Source: Enorma burkinafasonensis
GTDB taxonomy: Bacteria; Actinomycetota; Coriobacteriia; Coriobacteriales; Coriobacteriaceae
Direction of reading: 5' to 3'
Assembly (NCBI RefSeq): GCF_902150035.1
Contig: NZ_LR597504.1
Span: forward strand, 1 to 64,000
DNA: 64,000 nucleotides
Both the position numbers and the translations under genes were made by a program. Positions 17,128-26,135 of this stretch are shown piece by piece. Positions within the stretch are counted from its first letter, which is position 1, and each line of letters starts with the position of its first letter. Below the pieces are notes generated by a model that saw nothing but the letters and a program-made list of their open reading frames with translations, ran no database searches and was not told the DNA's origin.

Positions 17128-19395
17128 ATGAAGGGTGGGTCCATGGAATTCTTTGCAAGCTGCCCCAGCGGGTTCGAGCGAGCGCTCGCCGAGGAGCTCA
17201 AGCGGCTCGGCTGCCGGCGGGCGCGCCCGCTCATCGGCCGTGTCGCCTTCGAGGGCGAGCAGGAAGACGCCTATCGGGCCTGCCTCCGCTCGCGCCTCGC
17301 CAGCCGCATCAACATGGCCGTCGACCGCATCCCCTGCGCGACGGCGGATGACCTCTACGACGGGATGTACGCGATCCCCTGGGAGCGCCTGATCAGGAGG
17401 AGTGCGACGGTGCAGGTCAGCGCGCAGGGCGCCAACCAGGAGCTCCGCAACACGCGCTTCATAGGCCAGTGCGCGAAGGACGGACTGGTGGACCGCATGC
17501 TCGACGAAGCGGGAGCCAAGCCCGCCACGGCACCCAAGGACGCGGACGTCCACGTGATCGTGACGGTGCGCGGGGAGCGCGCCGCCGTGAGCCTGGACCT
17601 CTGCGGGGAGCCGCTGTTCAGGCGCTGGCGCGGGCAGGCTGCCGGAACACGGCGGCTGCGACCGGATTACGCGGCGCTCGTCCTCGCCGAGGCGGGCCTG
17701 CCGCAGCTGCGCCGGACGGCTGAGGAGGGCGGCCCGGCGCCGCTCGTCATCTGCGCGCCCGGAACCTCGCCGACGCTTGTCCTCGAGGCGGCAGCCGAGC
17801 TCGCAGGCATCCGGGCCGCGGCGCACCGGCATCACTGGGGCTTCCAGAAGCTCCTCGATTACGACGCCGCCGCGTGGGCCCGCCTCTCCGAAGAGGCGGG
17901 CGCGCACGCGGGTGGCCGGCGCGGACGCATCCTGCTGCTCGATACCGCGCCGGCAGAGCTCGCCGAGCTCCAGGCTGCGCTCGACGGCATCGGGGCGCGT
18001 CGCTACGTCGAGGCGGTGGCAGCCCGGCCTGATGCTCTCGACCGCGCGCTTCGCCGCCATGTCGATGAGGAGGAGCGCCGAGGCGGCCAGATACCGCCCG
18101 CGGTCGTGGTCGGCGACCTCACCGACGAGGCGCCGGCTCGCCTTGCCCAGACGGTCGGCCACATCCTGCTCGCCGAGCAGGGTTGCCGAGACGCGGGCAT
18201 GCACGCCGTCACCGCGCTTGTCGGCGCCGACGTCTGCGCGGCGCTCGCCGAGGGCCGCGAGGTACGTGCGCAGCGCACGATCCCTCTGGGCAGCGATGAG
18301 GTGAGCCTCTGCGTCCTCGAGGCAGATGAGGCCGACGAGCGGGAGCTCGCGACGGTCGATGTCGCTTCCGGACGGCCCCTGCCCGTGCTGCTTCCCGAAT
18401 CGGAGCAGTTCGCCCGCCGGCTCGTCAAGGTGGCGCGGCTGCGGCGGCGCTGGGCCGAACGCGAGGGCGTTACCTGCTACCGCGTCTACGATGCCGATCT
18501 CCCCGACTACGCGGCCGCGATCGACCTGTACGTAGGGAGCCCCCAGACGCCCGGCAGGTGGCTCGTCGTCGCCGAGTACGCCGCGCCGCGCACCGTCGAG
18601 GCGTCGCTCGCCCAGGCGCGCATGCTCGACATGCTCGCCATCGCGCCGCGCGTCCTCGATGTCGACCCGCGCGAGGTGCACGCCAAGACGCGCATGCGCT
18701 CGCGCGGCGGATCGCAGTACGCGCAGGGCGCGGGACGCGGCGGCGAGCGCAAGCGGGATCGGCGCGCGCTGCCGCGCATCCATGAGGGGGGCCTCACCTT
18801 CATCGTGAACTTCGACGACTACCTCGACACGGGCATCTTCCTCGACCACCGCGTGACCCGCGGCCTCGTGCGCTCCTGCGCGCGGGAGGCGGATACGTTC
18901 CTCAACCTGTTCGCCTACACGGGGACCGCCACGTGCTACGCCGCGCACGGCGGGGCGCACCGGACCGTGACGGTGGATCTGTCGAACACCTATCTGGAAT
19001 GGGCGCGCGACAACATGCGCGAGAACGGCTTCTCGGGGCCGGACCACCGCTTCATCAGGGCGGACGTGCTCTCGTGGATCGAGCGGCAGCGCACGCGTCC
19101 CGAGCGTTGGGACCTCATCTTCTGCGACCCGCCGACGTTCTCGAACTCCGCCAAGATGGCGGGGCGCACCTTCGACGTCCAGCGCGACCACGTCGAGCTC
19201 GTGAGCGCGCTCGCCGACCTGCTGACGCCCGGGGGCCGCGCGGTGTTCTCGTGCAACCTGAGGAGGTTCAGACCGGATGTCGACGAGCTGAGGCGCCGGG
19301 GCGTGAACCTCATCGACATCACCGAGCGCACCATCCCCGAGGATTTCGCGCGCAACCAGCGCATCCACCACTGCTATATCGTGGAGCGCGCCTAG
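17128..19395 (+). CDS. rlmK: RlmKL-type 23S rRNA methyltransferase with a degenerate RlmL half
   Basis: The 755-residue protein has the full RlmKL layout: a ferredoxin-like/THUMP N-terminus (RNTRFIGQCAKDGLVD), an RlmL region, then RlmK. The C-terminal half is intact: YRVYDADLPDY, NLFAYTGTAT from residue 593, VDLSNTYLEWA, and CDPPTFSNS with D667. It should make m7G2069 (E. coli numbering). In the RlmL half, the SAM motif DPMCGSGT is replaced by CAPGTSPT (from residue 209) and no NPPY follows; the equivalent position near 329-334 reads GDLTDE. Flanking landmarks such as HHWGF are kept, so this domain seems to be a scaffold without catalysis. The ATG at 17128 follows GGAGGAG. Confidence 0.88.
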   Translation: MKGGSMEFFASCPSGFERALAEELKRLGCRRARPLIGRVAFEGEQEDAYRACLRSRLASRINMAVDRIPCATADDLYDGMYAIPWERLIRRSATVQVSAQGANQELRNTRFIGQCAKDGLVDRMLDEAGAKPATAPKDADVHVIVTVRGERAAVSLDLCGEPLFRRWRGQAAGTRRLRPDYAALVLAEAGLPQLRRTAEEGGPAPLVICAPGTSPTLVLEAAAELAGIRAAAHRHHWGFQKLLDYDAAAWARLSEEAGAHAGGRRGRILLLDTAPAELAELQAALDGIGARRYVEAVAARPDALDRALRRHVDEEERRGGQIPPAVVVGDLTDEAPARLAQTVGHILLAEQGCRDAGMHAVTALVGADVCAALAEGREVRAQRTIPLGSDEVSLCVLEADEADERELATVDVASGRPLPVLLPESEQFARRLVKVARLRRRWAEREGVTCYRVYDADLPDYAAAIDLYVGSPQTPGRWLVVAEYAAPRTVEASLAQARMLDMLAIAPRVLDVDPREVHAKTRMRSRGGSQYAQGAGRGGERKRDRRALPRIHEGGLTFIVNFDDYLDTGIFLDHRVTRGLVRSCAREADTFLNLFAYTGTATCYAAHGGAHRTVTVDLSNTYLEWARDNMRENGFSGPDHRFIRADVLSWIERQRTRPERWDLIFCDPPTFSNSAKMAGRTFDVQRDHVELVSALADLLTPGGRAVFSCNLRRFRPDVDELRRRGVNLIDITERTIPEDFARNQRIHHCYIVERA

Positions 19396-19401
19396 CGAAG
19401 A

Positions 19402-19438
19402 CCCCGCGACCCTGCCGCCGGGCGGGAGGTTCGCGGGG
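19402..19438. terminator. Hairpin between convergent rlmKL and transaldolase genes
   Basis: CCCCGCGA (19402-19409) pairs with TCGCGGGG (19431-19438), with further pairing inside (CCCTGCCG against CGGGCGGGAGG). There is no clear T-run, so it may act as a weak bidirectional terminator. Confidence 0.5.
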
Positions 19439-19475
19439 CCATCGAGCTGCGAAGCTACCGGCGCTGGGCGCCTTC

Positions 19476-20159
19476 TCACGCGCCGGCGGAGACCTTCTGC
19501 CAGTCGGCCTTGAAGCCGGCCAGGCCGCGGTCGGTCAGCGGGTGGTGCACGCACTTCTTGAGGGCGGCGAAGGGAACGGTCGCGATGTCCGCACCCATGA
19601 GCGCCGCCTGGGTGACGTGATGGGGCGTGCGGATGGAGGCGGCGATGATCTCGACCGTGTCGTCGACGTTTCTGCCCTCCCAATCGTAGTTCCCGATGCA
19701 GGCGACCACCTCGGCGAGCTGGCTCAGGCCGTCCTCGGCGATGTCGTCGAAGCGGCCCACGAACGGCGAGATGTAGCGCGCGCCGGCGTTCGCGGCGAGA
19801 AGCGCCTGCGGAGCCGTGAACACGAGCGTCATATTGACGCGCACGCCCTCGCTGGCGAGCTGGCGCGTCGCCGCGAGACCAGCCTCGCACACCGGGATCT
19901 TCACGACTATGTTGGGCGCGAGGGCGGCGAGGCGGCGCCCCTCGGCGACCAGGCCCTCGACGTCCTCGGACGTGGCCTCGGCCGAAACGGGCAGCCCTGC
20001 GCAGAGCTCGGCGATCTTAACCATATGGTCCTCGAAGTCGGCGAGCTTGCCGCCGATCTTGGCGTAGAGGCTCGGGTTGGTCGTGACGCCCGAAAGGCAT
20101 CCCCAGCTTTTCGCCTCGGCGATCTCGTCCAGGTCGGCGGTATCGATGAAGAACTTCAT
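19476..20159 (-). CDS. Transaldolase, small (TalC/FSA) type
   Basis: A 227-residue aldolase of the transaldolase/fructose-6-phosphate aldolase subfamily. MKFFIDTADLDEI, GVTTNPS, the Schiff-base Lys87 in VVKIPV, VNMTLVFTAPQALLAA and the ISPFVGRFDD segment are all present. It transfers dihydroxyacetone units in the non-oxidative pentose phosphate pathway, or cleaves fructose 6-phosphate; sequence alone does not separate the two. The ATG at 20159 follows GGAGGG seven bases upstream; an in-frame GTG at 20174 is less likely. It diverges from kup. Confidence 0.92.
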   Translation of the reverse strand: MKFFIDTADLDEIAEAKSWGCLSGVTTNPSLYAKIGGKLADFEDHMVKIAELCAGLPVSAEATSEDVEGLVAEGRRLAALAPNIVVKIPVCEAGLAATRQLASEGVRVNMTLVFTAPQALLAANAGARYISPFVGRFDDIAEDGLSQLAEVVACIGNYDWEGRNVDDTVEIIAASIRTPHHVTQAALMGADIATVPFAALKKCVHHPLTDRGLAGFKADWQKVSAGA

Positions 20160-20349
20160 AGCCGTTCCCTCCACCTATGCTAAGCAGGTACTTTGCGGTT
20201 CAACCCGGCTTTGAGCTTACCACAGACCGCGGCTGCGGGCGCCCGCGTCTTCAGGCACCCGAGTGCGCAGGTCCGCGAACGGTACCGCCCGGCAGCGCCG
20301 CCGGACGGGACCGGGGCGGCACGCGGCGCAAAGGGCGCCTCGAGAGCTG

Positions 20350-20478
20350 GTGCAACTTGTACGCGCAGGCGCTATAATGACGTGCCATGGCGGGGCCCTC
20401 CCGCCTGCTATCCGCCGGTTTAGCTGCACTAAAGCCGTGCGGGGAGCACTCACGTCACGCCCAGGGAGAACCTCAACG
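20350..20478 (+). promoter_or_regulatory. kup promoter and leader with a possible leader peptide
   Basis: A consensus -10 TATAAT lies at 20373-20378, with a weak -35 (GTGCAA, 20350-20355) 17 bases upstream. Transcription would start at about 20385, almost exactly at an ATG (20386) that opens a 31-codon frame whose TGA overlaps the kup start (ATGA at 20479-20482). If real, it would be a leaderless, translationally coupled leader peptide. The leader is too short and lacks the conserved blocks of a ydaO-type c-di-AMP riboswitch. The remaining gap from 20160 to 20349 shows nothing recognisable. Confidence 0.45.
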
Positions 20479-22650
20479 ATGACAGATCAAGACAAGCAGA
20501 GCCCGTCTGAGCTAGACGAGCCCCAAGACACCGACGGCGTCGCCGCGCCAACGGAGCCCCGCGAGTCCCTGCTGCGCCAGGACCGCAAGAAGACCAAGGG
20601 CAGCACGCCCGTCCGTCCCTTCAAGACCATCCAGGGCGCATCGCATCCCGATGCCCACACCATCCCGGTGAGCCTCGCCGCCATGCTCGTGACGATCGGC
20701 GTGGTCTACGGCGACATCGGCACGTCGCCCATGTACGTCACCAAGGCGCTCCTCGCCGGCAACGGCGGCATCATGAGCGTCACCGAGGAGTTCGTGCTCG
20801 GCGCGCTCTCCCTCGTCATCTGGACGGTCACGCTGCTCACCACCGTCAAGTACGTGCTCATCTCACTCAAGGCCGACAACCACGGCGAGGGCGGCATCTT
20901 CGCGCTCTACAGCATCGTGCGCCGTTTCGGGAAGTGGCTCATCATCCCGGCCATGCTCGGCGGCTCCGCGCTGCTCGCCGACGGCGTGCTCACGCCCGCG
21001 GTGACCATCACCACCGCCGTCGAGGGCCTGCGCACCATCCCCGAGATGCACGCGCTCATCGGCGACAACCAGATGAACGTCGTCGTCATCACGCTCATCA
21101 TCGTCTGCATCCTGTTCGCGGTGCAGCGGGCGGGCACCTCGAAGATCGGCCGCGCCTTCGGCCCGGTCATGACCTTCTGGTTCCTGTTCCTCGGCGGCGT
21201 GGGCCTCGTCTTCGTGTTCATGGCGCCCCAGATCCTGCTCGCCATCAACCCGATCTACGGCATCCAATTCCTGTTCTCCGCGAACAACCACGCGGGCATC
21301 ATGATCTTGGGCAGCTGCTTTCTTGCCACGACCGGCGCGGAGGCCCTGTACTCCGACATGGGCCACGTGGGTCGCGGCAACATCTACGCCACCTGGCCGT
21401 TCGTCAAGGCCTGCCTCATCCTGAACTACCTGGGCCAGGGCGCGTGGCTGCTCGCCAACGCCGGCAACGCGAGCCTCGTGGACATCGCCGACCTGAACCC
21501 GTTCTTCCAGATGCTCCCCGACATGATGCGCCCCTTCGGCGTGGTGCTCTCGGCGCTCGCCGCCATCATCGCCTCCCAGGCGCTCATCACCGGTGCGTTC
21601 TCGCTCGTCTCCGAGGCGAGCCGCCTCGACCTGATGCCGCACCTCCAGGTCTTCTACCCCGCCGAGACCAAGGGCCAGCTCTACATCCCGCTGGTCAACA
21701 AGGTCATGTGGGTGGGCTGCATCGTCGTCGTGCTGCTCTTCCAGTCCTCGGCGCACATGGAGGCGGCCTACGGCCTGGCCATCACCATCACGATGCTGTG
21801 CACCACCATCCTGCTGTTCATCTACCTGCATAAGGTGCGCAAGCTCAAGCTCTTCCCGTTCATCTTCGTCGCGTTCTTCGTGGCGCTCGAGGGCTTCTTC
21901 TTCGGCTCGTCGCTCACCAAGTTCTTCCACGGCGGCTACTTCACCATCCTGCTCGCCGCGCTTATCATGGCCATCATGCTGTGCTGGTACGCCGGCACCT
22001 CCGTCGAGCGCCGCCAGGCCACGCTCCTGCCGCTGCGCCGCTACCTCAACCAGCTCGACCGCCTGCGCGACGACACGACCTACGACCTCGTGTGCGACAA
22101 CCTGGTCTACCTGACCAACGGCACCAACACCGACTACCTCGACCGCGACATCCTCTACTCGATCCTCGACAAGCACCCCAAGCGCGCCAAGGCGTGGTGG
22201 TTCCTGAACGTCGAGGTCATGGAGGACCCCTACACCTTCGCCTACTCCGTCGAGGACTTCGGCACGGACTACGTGTTCCGCGTCCACCTGTTCCTGGGCT
22301 ACAAGGTCGACCAGCGCGTGAACGCCTACCTGCGCCAGATCGTGCAGGACCTCTCGGCCACCGGCGAGCTGCCGCCGCAGTCGCATGACTACTCGGTCTA
22401 CAAGCACCCCGGTCCCATCGGCTCGTTCCAGTTCTGCATGCTGCGCAAGACCCTCGCGCCCGAGTCCGACGTGCACAGCCGCGAGCGCACCGCGATCGGC
22501 CTCAAGTACGCCATCCGCAGCTTCGCCGGCTCGCCCGCGCAGTGGTACGGCCTCGAGAACTCGAGTGTGTTCGTGGAGTACGTGCCCCTGTTCACCAAGT
22601 TCAAGAGCGTGAACAAGATGGTGCGCATCGCCCCCGACGAGCGCCCGTAG
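20479..22650 (+). CDS. kup: Kup-family potassium uptake transporter
   Basis: A 723-residue K+/H+ symporter of the KUP/HAK/KT family. An acidic cytoplasmic N-terminus of about 65 residues precedes twelve predicted membrane helices. Family signatures are GVVYGDIGTSPMYV, NHGEGGIFALYS, LADGVLTPAVTI, TTGAEALYSDMGHVG and a soluble C-terminal domain after about residue 510. The ATG at 20479 follows GGGAGAA; the frame is open upstream, but the ATG gives the right N-terminus. Monocistronic, with a terminator downstream. Confidence 0.94.
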   Translation: MTDQDKQSPSELDEPQDTDGVAAPTEPRESLLRQDRKKTKGSTPVRPFKTIQGASHPDAHTIPVSLAAMLVTIGVVYGDIGTSPMYVTKALLAGNGGIMSVTEEFVLGALSLVIWTVTLLTTVKYVLISLKADNHGEGGIFALYSIVRRFGKWLIIPAMLGGSALLADGVLTPAVTITTAVEGLRTIPEMHALIGDNQMNVVVITLIIVCILFAVQRAGTSKIGRAFGPVMTFWFLFLGGVGLVFVFMAPQILLAINPIYGIQFLFSANNHAGIMILGSCFLATTGAEALYSDMGHVGRGNIYATWPFVKACLILNYLGQGAWLLANAGNASLVDIADLNPFFQMLPDMMRPFGVVLSALAAIIASQALITGAFSLVSEASRLDLMPHLQVFYPAETKGQLYIPLVNKVMWVGCIVVVLLFQSSAHMEAAYGLAITITMLCTTILLFIYLHKVRKLKLFPFIFVAFFVALEGFFFGSSLTKFFHGGYFTILLAALIMAIMLCWYAGTSVERRQATLLPLRRYLNQLDRLRDDTTYDLVCDNLVYLTNGTNTDYLDRDILYSILDKHPKRAKAWWFLNVEVMEDPYTFAYSVEDFGTDYVFRVHLFLGYKVDQRVNAYLRQIVQDLSATGELPPQSHDYSVYKHPGPIGSFQFCMLRKTLAPESDVHSRERTAIGLKYAIRSFAGSPAQWYGLENSSVFVEYVPLFTKFKSVNKMVRIAPDERP

Positions 22651-22697
22651 CGCCCGCGCCGCGCACCCGCGATAGCTCCCCGACCGTGCCTTGCAAG

Positions 22698-22730
22698 ACG
22701 GCCCGCCCTCGCTTGAGGGTGGGCCGTTCC
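22698..22730 (+). terminator. Rho-independent terminator of kup
   Basis: ACGGCCCGCCCTC (22698-22710) pairs with GAGGGTGGGCCGT (22715-22727) around a four-base loop and is followed by TCCC. The stem is strong although the T-run is short. Confidence 0.75.
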
Positions 22731-22890
22731 CATGTGCAGAAACTGGGAATCCGCGCAGGTGAGGCTCGCGGTCGATAGAATCTCGACAATGACGGGGTAC
22801 CATAATCACTCGTGTGAACGTCAACGCCGCGTGAGAGGTCCGTCAGGGTTCTGTAAACACCCCGGCCCCGCGGGTCCATAAGGAGCCATC

Positions 22891-25113
22891 ATGCTCGTTT
22901 CCGCCATCTCCTTCGTCGCCGCCGCGGCCAGCGTGCTGCTGGGTATCCGGGAGCTCAAGGGGCAGTCTGCCGAGGGCACCGCGCTGCCGCTCCGCCGCAG
23001 CAGCGTGGTCTGGGCCGTCCTGCTTGTCGCCCTCCAGCTGTTCATCGGCATCTGGGCGGCGCTCGGCCTCGTGCAGGAGGACCCCGTGTCCGCCGTCATC
23101 GTCAACGCGGCGATCACGGGCGCGGTCTTCCTCGCGTGCGCGCGGCCCCGCCTCTACGCGCCGGTGCGCGCCCTGGTCGCGGAAGGCGGGCGCTGGCCCC
23201 ATCCCCAGGCCGCCTGCGCCATAGTCACGGTCGTCGGCGGCGTGTTCGCGACCCTCGCGCTCGAGATCCCCAGCAACCACGACCTCCTGTGGATGTACCC
23301 GCTCTGCCTGCTGCTCGAGATCGTGCTCGTGGCATCGGTCGTCTCCGGCCTGTTCTACCTCACCCAGCGCCGCGGCGGGGCGTCCGCGGTCGCCGCCTTC
23401 GCGTTCTTCGCCGTCGGCATCGCCGAGTACTTCGTGATCCTCTTCAAGTCGCAGCCCATCCAGCCGGGCGACCTCACGGCCATCGCGACGGCCGCGGCGG
23501 TCGGCGGCGGCTACACCTTCACCCTGAGCGCCTACTGCCTCTACGGCATGATGTTCCTCGCGCTCGCGTGGCTCTCGCTCGCCTACGCCGTCGTGCTGCG
23601 TCCCGAGCGCGCCGAGCGCACGCGCAAGACGCGCCTCGTCAACTTCGCCGTGGGCGTGCTCTGCCTGGCGTTCATCGCCTGCCACGTGACGGTCATCGAC
23701 TACTACAACGTCCTGCGCATCCAGGTCTACACCTGGCGCCCGCTCGAGAGCTACTACCGTCAGGGGTTCCTGCCGAGCTTCATCTCGAGCGCGCAGACCA
23801 TCCAGCCCCGCATGCCCGAGGGCTACAGTGCAGACGAGGCGGAGGAGCTTATCGAGAGCTACGCCGCGTCCTTCGACGAGGGCGCCGGCGCGAGCGAGGA
23901 GCGCACCGCAGCGACCGAGCAGTTCGACACCGAGAACCCGTCGGTGATCGTCGTCATGAACGAGACGTTCTCCGACCTGTCGATGTACCAGAACCTGCAC
24001 GCCGGCTACGAGGGCCCCGAGGAGTTCAACAGCATCTCGAACGCGGTGCAGCGCGGACAGCTCTACGTGAGCGCCTACGGCGGCGGCACCTGCAACACCG
24101 AGTTCGAGTTCCTCACCGGCAACTCGATGGCCTACCTCGGCAACGGCGTGTACCCCTACACGATCTACAACCTCACGCACGCCGAGAACCTCGCCGCGCA
24201 GTTCGGCGAGCTCGGCTACACCACGACCGCCATGCACCCCAACCACGCGACCAACTGGAACCGCGAGAACGTCTACAGCGACTTCGGGTTCGACGAGTTC
24301 CTCTCCATCGAGGACTTCCAGGGCGCCGACACGCTGCGTGGCATGGTGACCGACGAGGCGACCTACGACAAGATCCTCGAGATGCTCGAGACCGATGACG
24401 ACCCGCAGTTCATCTTCGACGTCACGATGCAGAACCACTCGGGCTACACCACCGGCCTTCTGCCCATGAGCATGCGCTCGAACTACCTCATCGACGGCGT
24501 GTACGACGCCGAGGTGAACGAGTACCTCTCGCTCATCGAGGAGTCCGACCGCGCGCTCGGCGAGTTCCTCGATGCGCTCGAGGACGTCGACCGGCCGGTC
24601 GTCGTCGTGTTCTTCGGCGACCACCAACCCTTCTTCCCGTCCGATTACAACGACGCCTGGTTCACCGACGAGGACGACGCGACCCACAGCGAGCGCCTGT
24701 ACCAGACGGAGTATGTCATCTGGGCGAACTACGACATCGAGGGCCGCGCGCAGGAGAGCGACGAGGTCGACCTCTCGACGAACTACCTCGGCGCCACGCT
24801 GATGGAGCTCATCGGCGCGCCCATGAGAGACTACCAGAAGGCGCAGATGGCGCTCCGTGCCGAGATGCCCGCGATCAACTCCGTGGGCTTCGAGGACGCG
24901 GACGGCGTGTGGCACCTGACGGAATCCGCCGACGACGACGCCACCGCCCAGCCCGAGGCCTACGCCGCCGCGCTCAAGGCGCGCCAGGACCTCGCGATGA
25001 TGCAGTACCTGAAGCTCTTCGACCACGGCGACAGCGTCTACACCAAGACGCTCCAGGGCGCCGCGAACGAGACCGATCCCAACCTCGCCCCGGGCACGAC
25101 CCAGATCAAGTAG
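22891..25113 (+). CDS. LTA synthase-family membrane phosphoglycerol transferase
   Basis: A 740-residue membrane enzyme of the LtaS/sulfatase-like family. Seven or so hydrophobic segments lie in the first 270 residues, followed by an extracellular alkaline-phosphatase-fold domain. Landmarks are VIVVMNETFSD (metal-binding Glu), GGGTCNTEFEFLTGN (Thr nucleophile), MHPNHATNWNRE and FFGDHQPFF (metal-binding Asp and His). It probably transfers glycerol phosphate from phosphatidylglycerol to a cell-surface polymer; whether that is lipoteichoic acid or another glycan cannot be told. The ATG at 22891 follows AAGGAG. The 240-base gap before it contains the kup terminator. Confidence 0.88.
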   Translation: MLVSAISFVAAAASVLLGIRELKGQSAEGTALPLRRSSVVWAVLLVALQLFIGIWAALGLVQEDPVSAVIVNAAITGAVFLACARPRLYAPVRALVAEGGRWPHPQAACAIVTVVGGVFATLALEIPSNHDLLWMYPLCLLLEIVLVASVVSGLFYLTQRRGGASAVAAFAFFAVGIAEYFVILFKSQPIQPGDLTAIATAAAVGGGYTFTLSAYCLYGMMFLALAWLSLAYAVVLRPERAERTRKTRLVNFAVGVLCLAFIACHVTVIDYYNVLRIQVYTWRPLESYYRQGFLPSFISSAQTIQPRMPEGYSADEAEELIESYAASFDEGAGASEERTAATEQFDTENPSVIVVMNETFSDLSMYQNLHAGYEGPEEFNSISNAVQRGQLYVSAYGGGTCNTEFEFLTGNSMAYLGNGVYPYTIYNLTHAENLAAQFGELGYTTTAMHPNHATNWNRENVYSDFGFDEFLSIEDFQGADTLRGMVTDEATYDKILEMLETDDDPQFIFDVTMQNHSGYTTGLLPMSMRSNYLIDGVYDAEVNEYLSLIEESDRALGEFLDALEDVDRPVVVVFFGDHQPFFPSDYNDAWFTDEDDATHSERLYQTEYVIWANYDIEGRAQESDEVDLSTNYLGATLMELIGAPMRDYQKAQMALRAEMPAINSVGFEDADGVWHLTESADDDATAQPEAYAAALKARQDLAMMQYLKLFDHGDSVYTKTLQGAANETDPNLAPGTTQIK

Positions 25114-25162
25114 CGAGGGCAGGCAAGCCGGCGGGCAGCCGGGAATCGACCCCGCACCATGC

Positions 25163-25198
25163 ACCGCGCGTCGCGCCATCCGGCCGGCGCGCGGTTCC
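25163..25198. terminator. Hairpin between convergent LTA-synthase-like and phosphatase genes
   Basis: ACCGCGCG (25163-25170) and CGCGCGGT (25188-25195) form a stem with additional GC-rich pairing inside, followed by TCCTT. It is placed to stop plus-strand transcription just before the stop of the minus-strand gene. Confidence 0.6.
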
Positions 25199-25969
25199 TT
25201 ATCGGACGGCCCCGCGCAGGCGTGCGGCCAGGCGGTCGAGCAGGTCCGCATCGCAGCGGACGTGCCCGGCGAGGTAGCGCCGGGCGCTGCCGTAGGTCTC
25301 ATGCAGGTAGGCCACGGTGCGCTCCATCTCCTCCGGGGCGGCGACGAACAGGCTCCGGGGCACCCTGCGGCGCAGCAGCGCCGTCGCCGCAGCGCGCTGG
25401 AGGCGCATGCTCGGCGTGAGGTAGGTCCCGGTCGCCGCGTAGTCATAGACGATGCGCTCGTCGTCCACGCCCGCAAGGCCCAGGAGCAGCATCGCGATCA
25501 CCCCGGTGCGGTCCTTGCCCGCCCGGCAGTGGAAGAGCATGCAGCCCGGGGCGTCGAGCGCCTCGAAGACGGCGCGCATCTCGTCGGTCGCGTCGTCGAG
25601 CAGCGAGCGGTACACGTCGAACATGCACGCGGGCAGCTGCGCGCGCAGGCCGCTCGAGTTGAGCTGGTCGAGCATGGGGATGTGGAGGTAGTCGACCCCC
25701 TCATGGTGCCCGCCCGAGAAGGGGTCGCGGCTGTGGCGCACCTCGAAGGCGCTGCGGACATCGATGACGCGCACGAGGCCGTACTCCCGCAGGCGCGCGA
25801 TGTCGCGTGCGGAGAGGCTGCGCAGCGAGTCGCCGCGCAGAAACGAGCCGAAGGCGGTCGTGCCGCCCGTGCCGTCTTCGGCGGTATACGGATAGCCGCC
25901 GAGGTCGCGCACGTTGCGCGCGCCATCGAGCGCGAGGCGCCGCGGCGGCTGGTCCACACGGTCCTCCAT
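25199..25969 (-). CDS. Tyrosine-protein phosphatase (PtpB-like, Tyr_phosphatase_3 family)
   Basis: A 256-residue phosphatase. The P-loop is HCRAGKDRTG (C-x5-R), and the N-terminus has NVRDLGGYPYT, FLRGDSLRSLS and VIDVRSAFEV, as in the MPtpB-like family that acts on phosphotyrosine and sometimes phosphoinositides. The start is uncertain: the ATG at 25969 is 11 bases from GGGAGG, while in-frame GTG codons lie at 25975 and 25981. It is divergent from the murE-like gene. Its role here is unknown, but this is the second tyrosine phosphatase in the window. Confidence 0.85.
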   Translation of the reverse strand: MEDRVDQPPRRLALDGARNVRDLGGYPYTAEDGTGGTTAFGSFLRGDSLRSLSARDIARLREYGLVRVIDVRSAFEVRHSRDPFSGGHHEGVDYLHIPMLDQLNSSGLRAQLPACMFDVYRSLLDDATDEMRAVFEALDAPGCMLFHCRAGKDRTGVIAMLLLGLAGVDDERIVYDYAATGTYLTPSMRLQRAAATALLRRRVPRSLFVAAPEEMERTVAYLHETYGSARRYLAGHVRCDADLLDRLAARLRGAVR

Positions 25970-26135
25970 GCCCACCGGCACCTCCCTTGAGTTCGCTCGA
26001 CTTGTCGCGAAAGGGCGCAGGCGCGCGCTCCCGCCCGCCTGCGCTTCGCTGGGAGCTTATTATAGTGTGATGCGCACAGCGCATTGTCTGCCATATGTCA
26101 GCCGACGGTAAGGCGCGACACCCAAGGAGGCTCCC

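Noticed and set aside
17053-19890. A 945-codon open frame on the minus strand opposite rlmKL
   Set aside because: High GC makes long antisense frames; the translation is Arg/Ala-rich with no family motifs, while the plus strand encodes a clear RlmKL.
20379-20478. A ydaO-type c-di-AMP riboswitch before kup
   Set aside because: The leader after the promoter is only about 95 bases and lacks the conserved GGGGA/GCC blocks in a matching layout.
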